The position numbers and the translations under genes were made by a program. From JAVBJV01 sp031555315 (lineage in GTDB: Bacteria > Pseudomonadota > Alphaproteobacteria > Acetobacterales > Acetobacteraceae), in NCBI GenBank assembly GCA_031555315.1, contig JAVBUO010000041.1:1-55318 (forward strand): a stretch of DNA of 55,318 nucleotides. The letters run 5' to 3'. Positions 36,717 to 45,442 of this stretch are shown here, one piece after another; positions within the stretch are counted from its first letter, which is position 1, and each line of letters opens with the position of its first letter. Under the pieces are notes generated by a model. The model did not search any database. It was not told where the DNA came from and was given only the letters and a program-made list of their open reading frames with translations.

Positions 36717-38765
36717 GTGTCCGCCGATTCGCTCCGCCCCCTGCTCGCCCCGATTACCGCCCTGCCCAAACCCAAGCCGGATGTGCTGAAAAACATCACC
36801 CGGCTGGTGGGGGGCGACCGGCTGCTGGACCTGCTGCTGCACCTGCCCGAATCGTATATCGACCGCAGCAAGCTGGTCCGCGTGCGCGATGCCGTCGCCG
36901 GGCAGGTCGCGACGATCGAGGTCGATGTCGTGCAGATATCGGAAGCCGTGCGCCGCGGCCCGTGGCGCGCCCGTTGCATGGACGAAACCGGCGCGCTGGA
37001 AATCGTGCTGTTCAATCCGCGCCCGTGGCAGTTGGCCCCGTACCGCCCGAACACGCGCATTACGGTCAGCGGCAAGGTGAACAAGTTCGACGGGCGCTTG
37101 CAGATGACCAACCCGGACTGGGTGTCACCGGGTGAAAACATTCCCACGATTGAACCGGTCTGGCCGCTGACGGCGGGCGTGGTCGGGCGGCACATGCTGC
37201 GGGTGATGGATCAGGCCTGCCGCGCCCTGCCCGATTTTCCGGAATGGCTGGACGAAGCCCTGCTGAAGCGCGAGGGCTGGCCCGCCTTTTCCGCCGCATT
37301 GCGCGAGGTACAGCAACCGCAATCCATCCCCGGCAAAAAGCCGCGCCGCCGTCTGGCGTATGACGAGCTGTTCGCCGGGCAGGTTGCGCTGGGCAAGCTG
37401 CGCCAGCAGGTGCGCATCCGCCGTGGCCGTGCGCTGGGCGGTGATGGAAAACTCCGCGCCGAGGCGCTGCGCCGCTTCGGCCACGAACCGACGCCCAGCC
37501 AGAAGGAGGCAATTGCCGAGATCGACGCCGACCTCGGCGCCCCCACCCGCATGTTGCGCCTGTTGCAGGGCGATGTCGGCGCGGGGAAAACTCTGGTGGC
37601 GCTGATGGCGCTGCTGCGCGCCGCCGAAAGCGGCATGCAAGGCGCATTGATGGCGCCGACCGAAGTGCTCGCCAAACAGCACCACCGCACGCTGTCGAAA
37701 CTGTCGCCGGTGCCGGTCGGGCTGCTGACCGGATCGGTGAAGGGCAAGCAGCGCGAGCGCGTGCTGCGCAGCCTGGCCGACGGCACGTTGCCGATCGTCA
37801 TCGGCACGCACGCGTTGTTTCAGGAAAGCGTCGAATACAAAAACCTCGCGCTGGCGGTGATCGACGAACAGCATCGTTTCGGCGTGCATCAGCGTGTGCT
37901 GATGGGCGCCAAAGGCACGCACACCGACGTACTGGTGATGACCGCCACCCCCATCCCGCGCACCCTGCTGCTGACCCAGTGGGGCGAGATGGAGGTCAGC
38001 CGCCTGACCGGCAAACCGGCGGGCCGCCAGCCGATCCGCACCACGCTGCACTCACTCTCGACCCTGCCCGACGTGGTCGAGGCCCTGCGCCGTGCGCTGA
38101 CCAGAAACGCGCGCGTATACTGGGTGTGCCCCCTGGTCGCAGAAAGCGAAATATCCGATCTGGCCGCCGCCGAAGCACGATTCACCGACCTGCAAAAACA
38201 TTTCGGCGACGCCGTGGGGCTGGCACACGGCCAGCAGGAGGCCGAACAGCGCGACGCAGCCCTGGCCGACTTCGCGGCAGGCCGGACAAAAATCCTGGTT
38301 GCCACCACGGTTGTCGAAGTCGGCGTTGACGTGCCCGAGGCGACGGTCATGGTGGTTGAACACGCAGAACGTTTCGGGCTGGCGCAATTGCACCAGTTGC
38401 GCGGGCGCGTCGGGCGCGGGGTGGAACAGTCGTTCTGCATGCTGCTCTACGCCGATGGCCTGACCGGCACGGCGCGTAGCCGCCTGATGATCCTGCGCGA
38501 TACCGAGGACGGATTCGTCATCGCCGACGAGGATTTCCGCCTGCGCGGCGGCGGTGAACTGCTCGGCACGCGCCAATCCGGCATGCCCGGTTTCCGCCTG
38601 GCAGACCCGGTGGACGATGCCGATCTGCTGCGTATGGCGGCCAAGGATGCGAAGCTGCTGCTGGAAAAAGATCCCGATCTGAAAACCCCGCGCGGACAGG
38701 CCGTGCGCGTATCGTTACGCCTGTTCGACCGTGATACCGCCATACAGACTTTACAGTCGGGATGA
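36717..38765 (+). CDS. recG: ATP-dependent DNA helicase RecG
   Basis: The 682-residue helicase remodels stalled replication forks and Holliday junctions. The N-terminal wedge/OB domain covers about 60-170 (ARCMDETGALEIVLFNPRPWQL, ITVSGKVNKFDGRLQMTNPDW). Helicase motifs follow: LLQGDVGAGKTLVALMALLRA (Walker A), LAVIDEQHRFGVHQR (Walker B DEQH), MTATPIPRTLLLT, VGVDVPEATVMVVEHAERFGLAQLHQLRGRVGRG, and the TRG-like tail GGELLGTRQSG. The GTG start at 36717 gives the normal length. The frame stays open far upstream, but that sequence opposes mfd and has no RecG character. Confidence 0.97.
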   Translation: MSADSLRPLLAPITALPKPKPDVLKNITRLVGGDRLLDLLLHLPESYIDRSKLVRVRDAVAGQVATIEVDVVQISEAVRRGPWRARCMDETGALEIVLFNPRPWQLAPYRPNTRITVSGKVNKFDGRLQMTNPDWVSPGENIPTIEPVWPLTAGVVGRHMLRVMDQACRALPDFPEWLDEALLKREGWPAFSAALREVQQPQSIPGKKPRRRLAYDELFAGQVALGKLRQQVRIRRGRALGGDGKLRAEALRRFGHEPTPSQKEAIAEIDADLGAPTRMLRLLQGDVGAGKTLVALMALLRAAESGMQGALMAPTEVLAKQHHRTLSKLSPVPVGLLTGSVKGKQRERVLRSLADGTLPIVIGTHALFQESVEYKNLALAVIDEQHRFGVHQRVLMGAKGTHTDVLVMTATPIPRTLLLTQWGEMEVSRLTGKPAGRQPIRTTLHSLSTLPDVVEALRRALTRNARVYWVCPLVAESEISDLAAAEARFTDLQKHFGDAVGLAHGQQEAEQRDAALADFAAGRTKILVATTVVEVGVDVPEATVMVVEHAERFGLAQLHQLRGRVGRGVEQSFCMLLYADGLTGTARSRLMILRDTEDGFVIADEDFRLRGGGELLGTRQSGMPGFRLADPVDDADLLRMAAKDAKLLLEKDPDLKTPRGQAVRVSLRLFDRDTAIQTLQSG

Positions 38766-38835
38766 ACAGTATTTTACAGCCGGCCCACGAATACTGTATT
38801 TCTCGACAGATACGGCCGAACCGGGGAATCTGCAC

Positions 38836-39582
38836 GTGGACATCCTGATCGACATCGACCACCTGACGAAAAAATTCGGCAGTTTTACTGCCGTCAATGA
38901 TGTCAGTTTTCAGGTGCGCCGTGGCGAGGTACTGGGCTTTCTCGGTCCCAACGGCGCCGGCAAGTCCACCACCATGCGCATACTGGCCGGTTTCACACCC
39001 CCGACATCGGGCACCGCGCGGATCTGCGGCTACGATATCCTGCGATCACCGGTCGATGTGAAGTGCAACATCGGCTTCCTGCCCGAAGGCGCCCCCACCT
39101 ATCCGGAAATGACCGTCACTGGTTTTCTGGGCTTCTGCGCGCGGGTGCGCGGCATGGGGCGCTACGAGGTCGATCGCGTCATCGACACGACCCAGTTGTC
39201 CGACGTGAAACTGCAACCGATCGAAACTCTGTCCAAAGGTTTTAAACGCCGCGTCGGTCTGGCGCAGGCGCTGCTGCACAACCCGCCGGTGCTGATTCTC
39301 GACGAACCGACCGACGGTCTCGACCCGAACCAGAAGCACGAGGTTCGCACACTGATCCGCTGCATGGCGGCGCTGAAAGCCATCGTGATTTCCACCCACA
39401 TTCTCGAAGAGGTGGAAACCGTCTGTTCGCGTGCGGTCATCATCTCGAACGGCAGGATCGTCGCCGACGACACGCCCGCCAATCTGGCCGCCCTGCACCC
39501 GAGCGGCCGTCTGGACGACGTATTCCGCCAGATCACCCAGCCGCATCTGGCTCCATTCCTCGATCAGGGAGAAGCGGCATGA
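38836..39582 (+). CDS. ABC transporter ATP-binding protein (GldA/CcmA type)
   Basis: The 248-residue ATPase has Walker A GPNGAGKST near residue 38, the Q-loop NIGFLPEG, the signature LSKGFKRRVGLAQAL, Walker B LILDEPTDGLD and the H-loop ISTHILEEVE. The closest named relatives are the ATPases of ABC-2 exporters including GldA. The GTG at 38836 is chosen because GGGGAA lies 8 bp upstream and DILIDIDHLTKKFG begins the domain. The stop overlaps the permease start by 4 bp. It heads a four-gene unit of ATPase, permease, GldG-type and DUF4340 proteins. Confidence 0.9.
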   Translation: MDILIDIDHLTKKFGSFTAVNDVSFQVRRGEVLGFLGPNGAGKSTTMRILAGFTPPTSGTARICGYDILRSPVDVKCNIGFLPEGAPTYPEMTVTGFLGFCARVRGMGRYEVDRVIDTTQLSDVKLQPIETLSKGFKRRVGLAQALLHNPPVLILDEPTDGLDPNQKHEVRTLIRCMAALKAIVISTHILEEVETVCSRAVIISNGRIVADDTPANLAALHPSGRLDDVFRQITQPHLAPFLDQGEAA

Positions 39583-40313
39583 TCGGCGCCATCCTCAGCG
39601 TCATGCGCCGCGAACTGGCGAGCTATTTTGCAACACCGCTGGCCTATGTGTTCCTGGTCATCTTCCTTGTCCTGCAAGGCGCGCTGACCTTCAGCATCGG
39701 GAATTTCTTCAGTCGCGGACAGGCCGATCTGCAGCCGTTCTTCACCTTCCTGCCCTGGGTGTTCATGCTGCTGGTACCCGCCATCACCATGCGTCTGTGG
39801 GCGGAAGAGCGCCGGCTGGGAACGGTGGAACTGCTGCTGACGCTGCCGATCCGGCTGGGCGAAGCCGTTGTGGGAAAATTCCTGGCCGCATGGATCTTCT
39901 GCGGCATCGCGCTGTGCCTGACGTTCACCTTCTGGATCACGGTGAACATCCTGGGGCGCCCCGACAACGGCGTGATCGCGGCCGGTTACATCGGCGCGTT
40001 TCTGGTCACCGGCGCCTATCTGGCGATCGGCGCGACGATGTCGGCGGTCACCAAGAACCAGGTGATCGCTTTCGTGCTGGGGGTTGCCGGGTGCTTCGTC
40101 TTCTCGCTGGCATCCTCGCCGGTCGTCGCCGAATTCCTGAACACCAACACCCCCGCGCTGGCCGACATCGCGCGCCGGATCAGCGTCGGGGATCGCTTCA
40201 TGTCGTTCACACGCGGCGTGATCGGTCTACGCGATCTGGTGTTCTTCGCCTCGTTCATTGGGTTCTTCCTGTTTCTGAACACGGTGGTGATCGATCACCG
40301 GAAATCGGCATAG
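39579..40313 (+). CDS. ABC-2 type permease (GldF-like)
   Basis: The 244-residue membrane protein has six predicted helices: LAYVFLVIFLVLQGALTFSIGNFF, FTFLPWVFMLLVPAITMRLWAEERRLGTVELLLTLP, FLAAWIFCGIALCLTFTFWITVNIL, GYIGAFLVTGAYLAIGATMSAVTKNQVIAFVLGVAGCFVFSL, and a final DLVFFASFIGFFLFLNTVVI. The EERRLGTVELLLTLPI coupling segment matches the GldF/NosY-type permeases. It pairs with the preceding ATPase through an ATGA overlap. The transported substrate is unknown. Confidence 0.88.
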   Translation: MIGAILSVMRRELASYFATPLAYVFLVIFLVLQGALTFSIGNFFSRGQADLQPFFTFLPWVFMLLVPAITMRLWAEERRLGTVELLLTLPIRLGEAVVGKFLAAWIFCGIALCLTFTFWITVNILGRPDNGVIAAGYIGAFLVTGAYLAIGATMSAVTKNQVIAFVLGVAGCFVFSLASSPVVAEFLNTNTPALADIARRISVGDRFMSFTRGVIGLRDLVFFASFIGFFLFLNTVVIDHRKSA

Positions 40314-40323
40314 GACGGCAGCA

Positions 40324-42219
40324 ATGAAACGCATCCTGCAATCGTTTCTGGCGGTCCTGTCCGTTCTGGTCGCGCTGGTCGGGATCAACCTGTTCGTCGA
40401 CACGCGGCTCGCCCACATCCAGGCCGACTTCACGCAGCAGCGCCTGTATACATTGTCCAACGGCACGCGACACATCCTGGCGCAATTGCGCGAACCCATC
40501 ACGCTGCGTCTGTTCTATTCACGCACGCTGGGCGCCGCCATGCCGATGTTCGGCACCTATGCCGACCGGGTGCGCGAAACGCTGACGGAATACGCCGCAG
40601 CCTCGGGCGGCAACATCCGTCTGGAATTCTACGACCCCGAACCCTTCAGCGAAACCGAGGACCGTGCCACTGCCTATGGCCTGCAAGGCGCGCCAATCGA
40701 TCAGGCAGGCGAGCAGGCGTTTTTCGGACTGGCCGGCACCAATCTGCTCGACGACGAGCGTGTCATCCCGTTCTTTCAGCCGGACCGCGAACGGTTTTTG
40801 GAGTACGACCTGACCCGCGTGATCTACGAACTGTCCAACCCGCAACGCGCCACGATCGGACTTCTGAGCAGCCTACCGCTGAACGGCGACCCGCGAGCAC
40901 TGGCAATGCGCCAGCCCAGTGGCATGCCGTGGACCATCCGCACGCAAATGTCGCAATTCTTCACCGTGAAGGACATCGAACCCGACGCGCAAGTGATCGA
41001 TCCGGCGATCCAGGTTCTGCTGGTCGTGCATCCGCAAAATCTGCCGGAGCAGACACTGTATGCGATCGACCAGTTCGTGATGCGCGGCGGCCGCCTGATG
41101 GTCATGGTGGACCCGCACAGCGAATCACAGGCCACTCTTGCCGCCACGGCCGGCGCGCAGGCATCCGACACATCGTCGGACCTGCATCAACTGTTCCAGG
41201 CCTGGGGCGTCGTCTACGATCCGAACAATATCGTCGGTGATCAGACCGGCGCATGGCGCGTGCGCGACAGCTCGAACAGCCGCGCCCCGGTCGTCGATTA
41301 TGTGGCGTGGTTCGACATCCGTCAGAACATCGCGCGCGACGATCCCAGCATCGGCGATCTGCAGCAGATATCGGTTGCCTCGGCCGGTTTCTTCCAGCCG
41401 GCCGCCGGATCGGCGCTGGACTGGCACCCGCTGCTGCGTTCGTCCGACCGGTCTGCCGTCATCCCGACCGACCGGATCCGCCAGAACCCGGACCCGGCCG
41501 CGATCCTCGCCGGTTTCCAGCCGGACGGCCAGCAGCGCACCATCGCGGTCCGCATCCGCGGCGAACTGCATTCGGCTTTTACAGAACCGCCGGCGCTGCC
41601 CGACGGCACACAGCGCCCCGACAATTTCCCGGATCACCGCGCACAAACCCAAGGACCGGCCAATCTGGTTCTGGTCGCCGACACCGACATGCTCGCCGAC
41701 CAGTTCTGGGTGCGTGTCCAGACCTATATGGGCCAGCAGGTCGCCACCCCGACCAGCGACAACGGCGCCTTCGTGACCAGCATTCTCGACACACTGTCGG
41801 GCGGTGACAGCCTGGCCGGATTGCGCGCGCGCAGCGACAGCATCCGCCCGTTCGACATGGTCGAGGACATCCGTCGCAACGCCGAGGCCAAATTCCGCCG
41901 CAGCGAGCGCACCCTGCAGACACAGCTCGACGATGCCGAGAAACGCCTGCGCGAACTGCGCCAGGGTGGGCGCGACACGCCATCCGCACAGGCCGTCATC
42001 AGCACCGAACAACGCGCCACGATCGACCAGTTACGCCGGCAGGTGATCGACACCCGCCAGCAGTTGCGTGGCGTGCAGCTCGACCTGCGGCGTGACATCG
42101 ACAGACTGGAAATGCGCCTGCGCCTGTTCAACACCGTTCTGGTCCCCGCCCTGCTCATCCTGTTCGCCCTTCTGATCACCATTGTCCGCGCCCGCCGCCG
42201 CGCCAATGCCCTGAGCTGA
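40324..42219 (+). CDS. GldG family ABC-associated protein
   Basis: The 631-residue protein has an N-terminal membrane anchor (about 5-25), a large periplasmic region (30-600) and a C-terminal helix (FNTVLVPALLILFALLITIVRARRR). The periplasmic part begins RLYTLSNGTRHILAQLREPITLRLFYSR, a family signature, and includes VHPQNLPEQTLYAIDQFVMRGGRLMVMVDP, a DUF-type domain of GldG/ABC-2-associated proteins. A coiled coil (RRSERTLQTQLDDAEKRLRELRQ to DRLEMRLRLF, about 520-600) precedes the last helix. In Flavobacteria GldG works in gliding. Here its role is unknown. It lies 10 bp after the permease. Confidence 0.88.
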   Translation: MKRILQSFLAVLSVLVALVGINLFVDTRLAHIQADFTQQRLYTLSNGTRHILAQLREPITLRLFYSRTLGAAMPMFGTYADRVRETLTEYAAASGGNIRLEFYDPEPFSETEDRATAYGLQGAPIDQAGEQAFFGLAGTNLLDDERVIPFFQPDRERFLEYDLTRVIYELSNPQRATIGLLSSLPLNGDPRALAMRQPSGMPWTIRTQMSQFFTVKDIEPDAQVIDPAIQVLLVVHPQNLPEQTLYAIDQFVMRGGRLMVMVDPHSESQATLAATAGAQASDTSSDLHQLFQAWGVVYDPNNIVGDQTGAWRVRDSSNSRAPVVDYVAWFDIRQNIARDDPSIGDLQQISVASAGFFQPAAGSALDWHPLLRSSDRSAVIPTDRIRQNPDPAAILAGFQPDGQQRTIAVRIRGELHSAFTEPPALPDGTQRPDNFPDHRAQTQGPANLVLVADTDMLADQFWVRVQTYMGQQVATPTSDNGAFVTSILDTLSGGDSLAGLRARSDSIRPFDMVEDIRRNAEAKFRRSERTLQTQLDDAEKRLRELRQGGRDTPSAQAVISTEQRATIDQLRRQVIDTRQQLRGVQLDLRRDIDRLEMRLRLFNTVLVPALLILFALLITIVRARRRANALS

Positions 42220-42234
42220 CGGAAAACCGATCCC

Positions 42235-43395
42235 ATGCGCACACGTTCTCTGATCATTTTGACCATCGTCGGGTTCGGTATTGGTGCCGGCGGCTATCTT
42301 CTGTCGGATGTCGGTCCGCTGCCGATCTCTGGCACCCAGCAGACCGGACGCCTGCTGTTCCCGGATCTGACAGCGCGACTGACCGGCGCACGGCAGATCA
42401 TCATCACACAGCAGGGCAAGACCCTGCGGATCGTTCTTTCGGCCGACGGCCGCTGGGGAATCGCCGACCGCCACGATTATCCCGCCCGCATCGATCGCAT
42501 TCGTGAATTGCTGACCGGACTGACCGAGCTGCGCGTGATGGAAGCCCGCACCGCGGACCCCACCCAATGGCACCGGCTGGGCGTCGACAACCCGGCCGAT
42601 GCGGGATCGAGCGCCAGCTTGTTACGCATTCTGGACGCCGACGGCAGCCCACTGCTCGAACTGATCGTCGGGCGGCGGCGCATGCGCGTGCAGGGCAATG
42701 TCCCCGAAAGCGTCTATGTGCGCCGCCCGGACGAAAACCAGAGCTGGCTGGCCGAAGGGCGCCTGCCGGTCGATGCCGACAACCAATTGTGGCTGGATCG
42801 CGACATCGCCAACATTCCAGGCGCGCGCGTCATGCGTGTGGAAGTGACCAGAGACGCCGGCACGCCACCAGCGACGGAATCGCTGGTCATCACGCGCAAC
42901 GCCGACGGTGCGCTGACGGTGCCGTCCCCGGCGGAACACCCGGCACTCGACACATACAGACTGGAAGACACCGCCCGCGCGTTCGAGATGCTGGCCTTCA
43001 TCGACGTCGCCCCCGCCGCGCAGGCGCCGCAGCACAGGGTCGGAACATCCGTTTTCACCTTGGATAACGGCGTGCGTATCACCGCACAGGTCACGAAACG
43101 CGACGACGAGGTCTGGGTCCAGCTCGCCGCCAGCGGCGAAGGAGCTGGCGAGGACGAAGCCCGCCAGTTGCAGGCCCGTTTCGAGGGATGGGCCTTCCGT
43201 GTCGGCGTCTGGAAAGAACAGGCCCTCACCCCGCGCCTGGCAGATCTGAGCGGCGACCCGGCGCAAACGCCCCCTGCAGAGTCACCACCGCCATCGGATG
43301 CACCGCCCGCCGGCGCACAGTCCGCGCCGGCGCGCGGCGGGGTTCCGAACATCAATCTTCGTGAAATGCTGCTCGAAGAGGATTACTATGAATGA
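42235..43395 (+). CDS. DUF4340 domain-containing protein
   Basis: The 386-residue protein has a hydrophobic N-terminus (SLIILTIVGFGIGAGGYLLS) and a periplasmic body with the DUF4340 repeat style: LRIVLSADGRWGIADRHDYPARIDRIRELLTGLTELRVMEART. The C-terminus is Pro/Ala-rich and unstructured (TPPAESPPPSDAPPAGAQSAP). DUF4340 proteins usually travel with GldG-type ABC genes, as here. The function is undetermined. It starts 15 bp after the GldG gene and overlaps the NUDIX gene by 4 bp (ATGA at 43392). Confidence 0.85.
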   Translation: MRTRSLIILTIVGFGIGAGGYLLSDVGPLPISGTQQTGRLLFPDLTARLTGARQIIITQQGKTLRIVLSADGRWGIADRHDYPARIDRIRELLTGLTELRVMEARTADPTQWHRLGVDNPADAGSSASLLRILDADGSPLLELIVGRRRMRVQGNVPESVYVRRPDENQSWLAEGRLPVDADNQLWLDRDIANIPGARVMRVEVTRDAGTPPATESLVITRNADGALTVPSPAEHPALDTYRLEDTARAFEMLAFIDVAPAAQAPQHRVGTSVFTLDNGVRITAQVTKRDDEVWVQLAASGEGAGEDEARQLQARFEGWAFRVGVWKEQALTPRLADLSGDPAQTPPAESPPPSDAPPAGAQSAPARGGVPNINLREMLLEEDYYE

Positions 43396-43829
43396 CCGGC
43401 GCGCGCGCCTACCCCGCGCACCCGCTGGTCGGCATCGGTATCGTCGTGTTGCGCCCCGACGCCGCGCTGCTGGTCCGCCGCACCAGACCACCCGCGGCCG
43501 GCGCCTGGTCGCTGCCCGGCGGAGGACAGAAACTGGGGGAAACGGTCGAGGCCTGTGCCCGGCGCGAACTTCTTGAAGAAACCGGCCTGCAAGTAGGTGA
43601 TCTGCATCTGTGCGCCTGCGTGGACAGCATCCATCACGACGCGCACCACGACATCGAATACCACTACACGATCGTTGATTTCTGCGCCCGCTGGCAGAAT
43701 GGCAATGCCGTTGCGGGCGACGATGCCGGTGAAGTCGCCTGGGTGGCGTTCAGACGGCTGGAAGAATTCCAACTATGGCCCGGAACGATCCGGGCCATAG
43801 AAGCTGCACGTCACATCCTCGGCATTTAA
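43392..43829 (+). CDS. NUDIX hydrolase
   Basis: The 145-residue pyrophosphohydrolase has a full NUDIX box, G44-x5-E50-x7-R58-E59-x2-E62-E63-x-G65, in GGGQKLGETVEACARRELLE. IGIVVLRPDAALLVRRTRPP precedes it. Such proteins hydrolyse nucleoside diphosphate-linked substrates; the exact one, possibly ADP-ribose or an oxidised nucleotide, cannot be told. It is translationally coupled to the DUF4340 gene (ATGA) and converges on the DUF35 gene, overlapping it by 4 bp. There is no functional tie to the ABC operon that I know of. Confidence 0.9.
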   Translation: MTGARAYPAHPLVGIGIVVLRPDAALLVRRTRPPAAGAWSLPGGGQKLGETVEACARRELLEETGLQVGDLHLCACVDSIHHDAHHDIEYHYTIVDFCARWQNGNAVAGDDAGEVAWVAFRRLEEFQLWPGTIRAIEAARHILGI

Positions 43830-44215
43830 GCCGGGGTAAACATCGGCACCGGCGGGCCGTCGTTCTCGGTCGGCTTGAAGACCAGTTTTACCTTCGTGCC
43901 GATCCTGACCTTGTCGAAGTCGCAATCGACAATGTTGGTCATCATGGTCGCGCCCTCGTCCAGACGCACATACGCGATCACATACGGCTCTGGCGCGTGG
44001 CGCATTATGCTGTACGAATAAACTTCACCCTTGCCCGAAGCCGGGCGCCATTCGGTCTTGTCGCTATGACAATGCGGGCAGATGGCGCGCGGATACCAGT
44101 GCGTTCTGCCGCACGCCGTGCAGGCGCGGACGATGAACTTGCCTTCCCTGGCGGCATCCCAGAACGGCTGGGTTTCCGGATTGGCTGAAACCGAAGGAAT
44201 TTTGCGTTCGGCCAT
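43826..44215 (-). CDS. DUF35 OB-fold / zinc-ribbon acyl-CoA-associated protein
   Basis: The 129-residue protein has a zinc ribbon CTACG (Cys32, Cys35) and CPHC (Cys46, Cys49), then an OB fold (GKGEVYSYSIMRHAPEPYVIAYVRL, FDKVRIGTKVKLVFKPTENDG). DUF35 proteins associate with thiolase-like partners and shape the CoA-substrate site, as in ChsH2/Ltp2, BbsA/BbsB and archaeal HMG-CoA synthase complexes. It lies 5 bp after its thiolase-like partner at the end of the catabolic unit. The frame is open upstream to 44404, but MAERKIPSVSANPETQPFW is the normal start. Confidence 0.9.
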   Translation of the reverse strand: MAERKIPSVSANPETQPFWDAAREGKFIVRACTACGRTHWYPRAICPHCHSDKTEWRPASGKGEVYSYSIMRHAPEPYVIAYVRLDEGATMMTNIVDCDFDKVRIGTKVKLVFKPTENDGPPVPMFTPA

Positions 44216-44220
44216 CGTTC

Positions 44221-45375
44221 TTACTCCCGTTCCATGATCAGTGTGGCGCTGCCGTGCCGCGAACCAAGCAGACCGCCCGTGCCATGCGCCAACGCGATAT
44301 CGCAATTCTTCACCTGCACCGCTGGATGCGCCTCGCCGCGCAGCTGACGCACCGCTTCGATCACTTTCGTGATGCCGCCGCGGTTGGCCGGGTGATTGCT
44401 GCACAGCCCACCGCCATCGGTGTTGAACGGCAGCTTGCCGACGCCCGAGATCAGATTGCCGTCGGCCACGAACTTGCCGCCCTGGCCCTTTTCGCAGAAC
44501 CCCAGATCCTCGAGCTGCATCAGCACGGTGATGGTGAAGCTGTCGTAGATCGAGGCATATTTGATGTCGGCGTGCTTGACGCCGGCTTCCTCGAACGCTG
44601 CCTTGCCCGACCAGCGCGCCGCCGAGAACGTCAGGTCCACATCGCCGCCCAGCAGCCCCTTCACCGCTTCACCCGCGCCCAGCACCTTCACCTTCGGGCG
44701 CTTCAGCGATGCTGCGATTTCCGGGCGCACGACGAGCAGCGCGCCACCGCCATCGGTGACCACGCAGCAATCCATACGGTGCAGCGGATCCGACATCATC
44801 GGTGAATTGAGCACGTCCTCCACCGTCACCACGTCGCGCAGCATGGCGTTCGGATTGTGCTGTGCATGGTGCGATGCCGCCACCTTGATCCAGGCGAGCT
44901 GTTCCGCGGTGGTGCCGTATTCGTACATATGACGCATCGCGCACATCGCATACAGATTGAGCACCGCAAAACCGAACGGATGTTCCCACTGCGTATCCGG
45001 CTGATTTGCCACCACCGGGCGCACGGTCCCTTCGGTGCGCGGCTTTCCGGCCAGAGTGATCAGCGCCACATTGCACTTACCGGCCGCGATCGCCTGCGCC
45101 GCGTGCGACACATGCAGCAGATACGAAGAACCGCCGATATCGGTCGCGTCCATATGGCGGACGTTCAGATTCATGTAATCCACCATCGACAGCGGCCCCA
45201 TGCCGGGCGCATCGCCCGCACAGAAATATCCGTCGACATCCTTGGTGGTCAGCCCTGCATCCGCCAGCGCCCCCAATGCACATTCCGCATGCAGCTGTGC
45301 TAGCGACTTGTCAGGCGCCTTGCGCGTCGGATGTTCGAACGCCCCCGCGATATACGCTTTACCCTTGATACTCAT
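44221..45375 (-). CDS. Thiolase-like protein of the SCP-x/Ltp type lacking the usual active-site cysteine
   Basis: The 384-residue thiolase-fold protein begins KAYIAGAFEHPTRKAPDKSLAQLHAECALGALADAGL. At the loop where thiolases carry the nucleophilic Cys (V-x-x-A-C-x-S), it reads GGSSYLLHVSHAAQAIAAG (Gly81-Gly82-Ser83-Ser84). The C-terminal parts read NTDGGGLCSNHPANRGGITKVIEAV and AHGTGGLLGSRHGSATLIM, with the second catalytic cysteine of degradative thiolases also absent. Related members without Cys, such as Ltp2 with its DUF35 partner, act as CoA-ester aldolases. Aldolase or other C-C cleavage is therefore possible. It starts 67 bp after the nitronate-monooxygenase-like gene and is followed by the DUF35 gene. 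Confidence 0.85.
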   Translation of the reverse strand: MSIKGKAYIAGAFEHPTRKAPDKSLAQLHAECALGALADAGLTTKDVDGYFCAGDAPGMGPLSMVDYMNLNVRHMDATDIGGSSYLLHVSHAAQAIAAGKCNVALITLAGKPRTEGTVRPVVANQPDTQWEHPFGFAVLNLYAMCAMRHMYEYGTTAEQLAWIKVAASHHAQHNPNAMLRDVVTVEDVLNSPMMSDPLHRMDCCVVTDGGGALLVVRPEIAASLKRPKVKVLGAGEAVKGLLGGDVDLTFSAARWSGKAAFEEAGVKHADIKYASIYDSFTITVLMQLEDLGFCEKGQGGKFVADGNLISGVGKLPFNTDGGGLCSNHPANRGGITKVIEAVRQLRGEAHPAVQVKNCDIALAHGTGGLLGSRHGSATLIMERE

Positions 45376-45442
45376 GAACAGATATCCTCGTCCTGCTACA
45401 TCCCGACTAGCGCGGGACTCCTTGTCGTCCGTTTTAAGGTGG

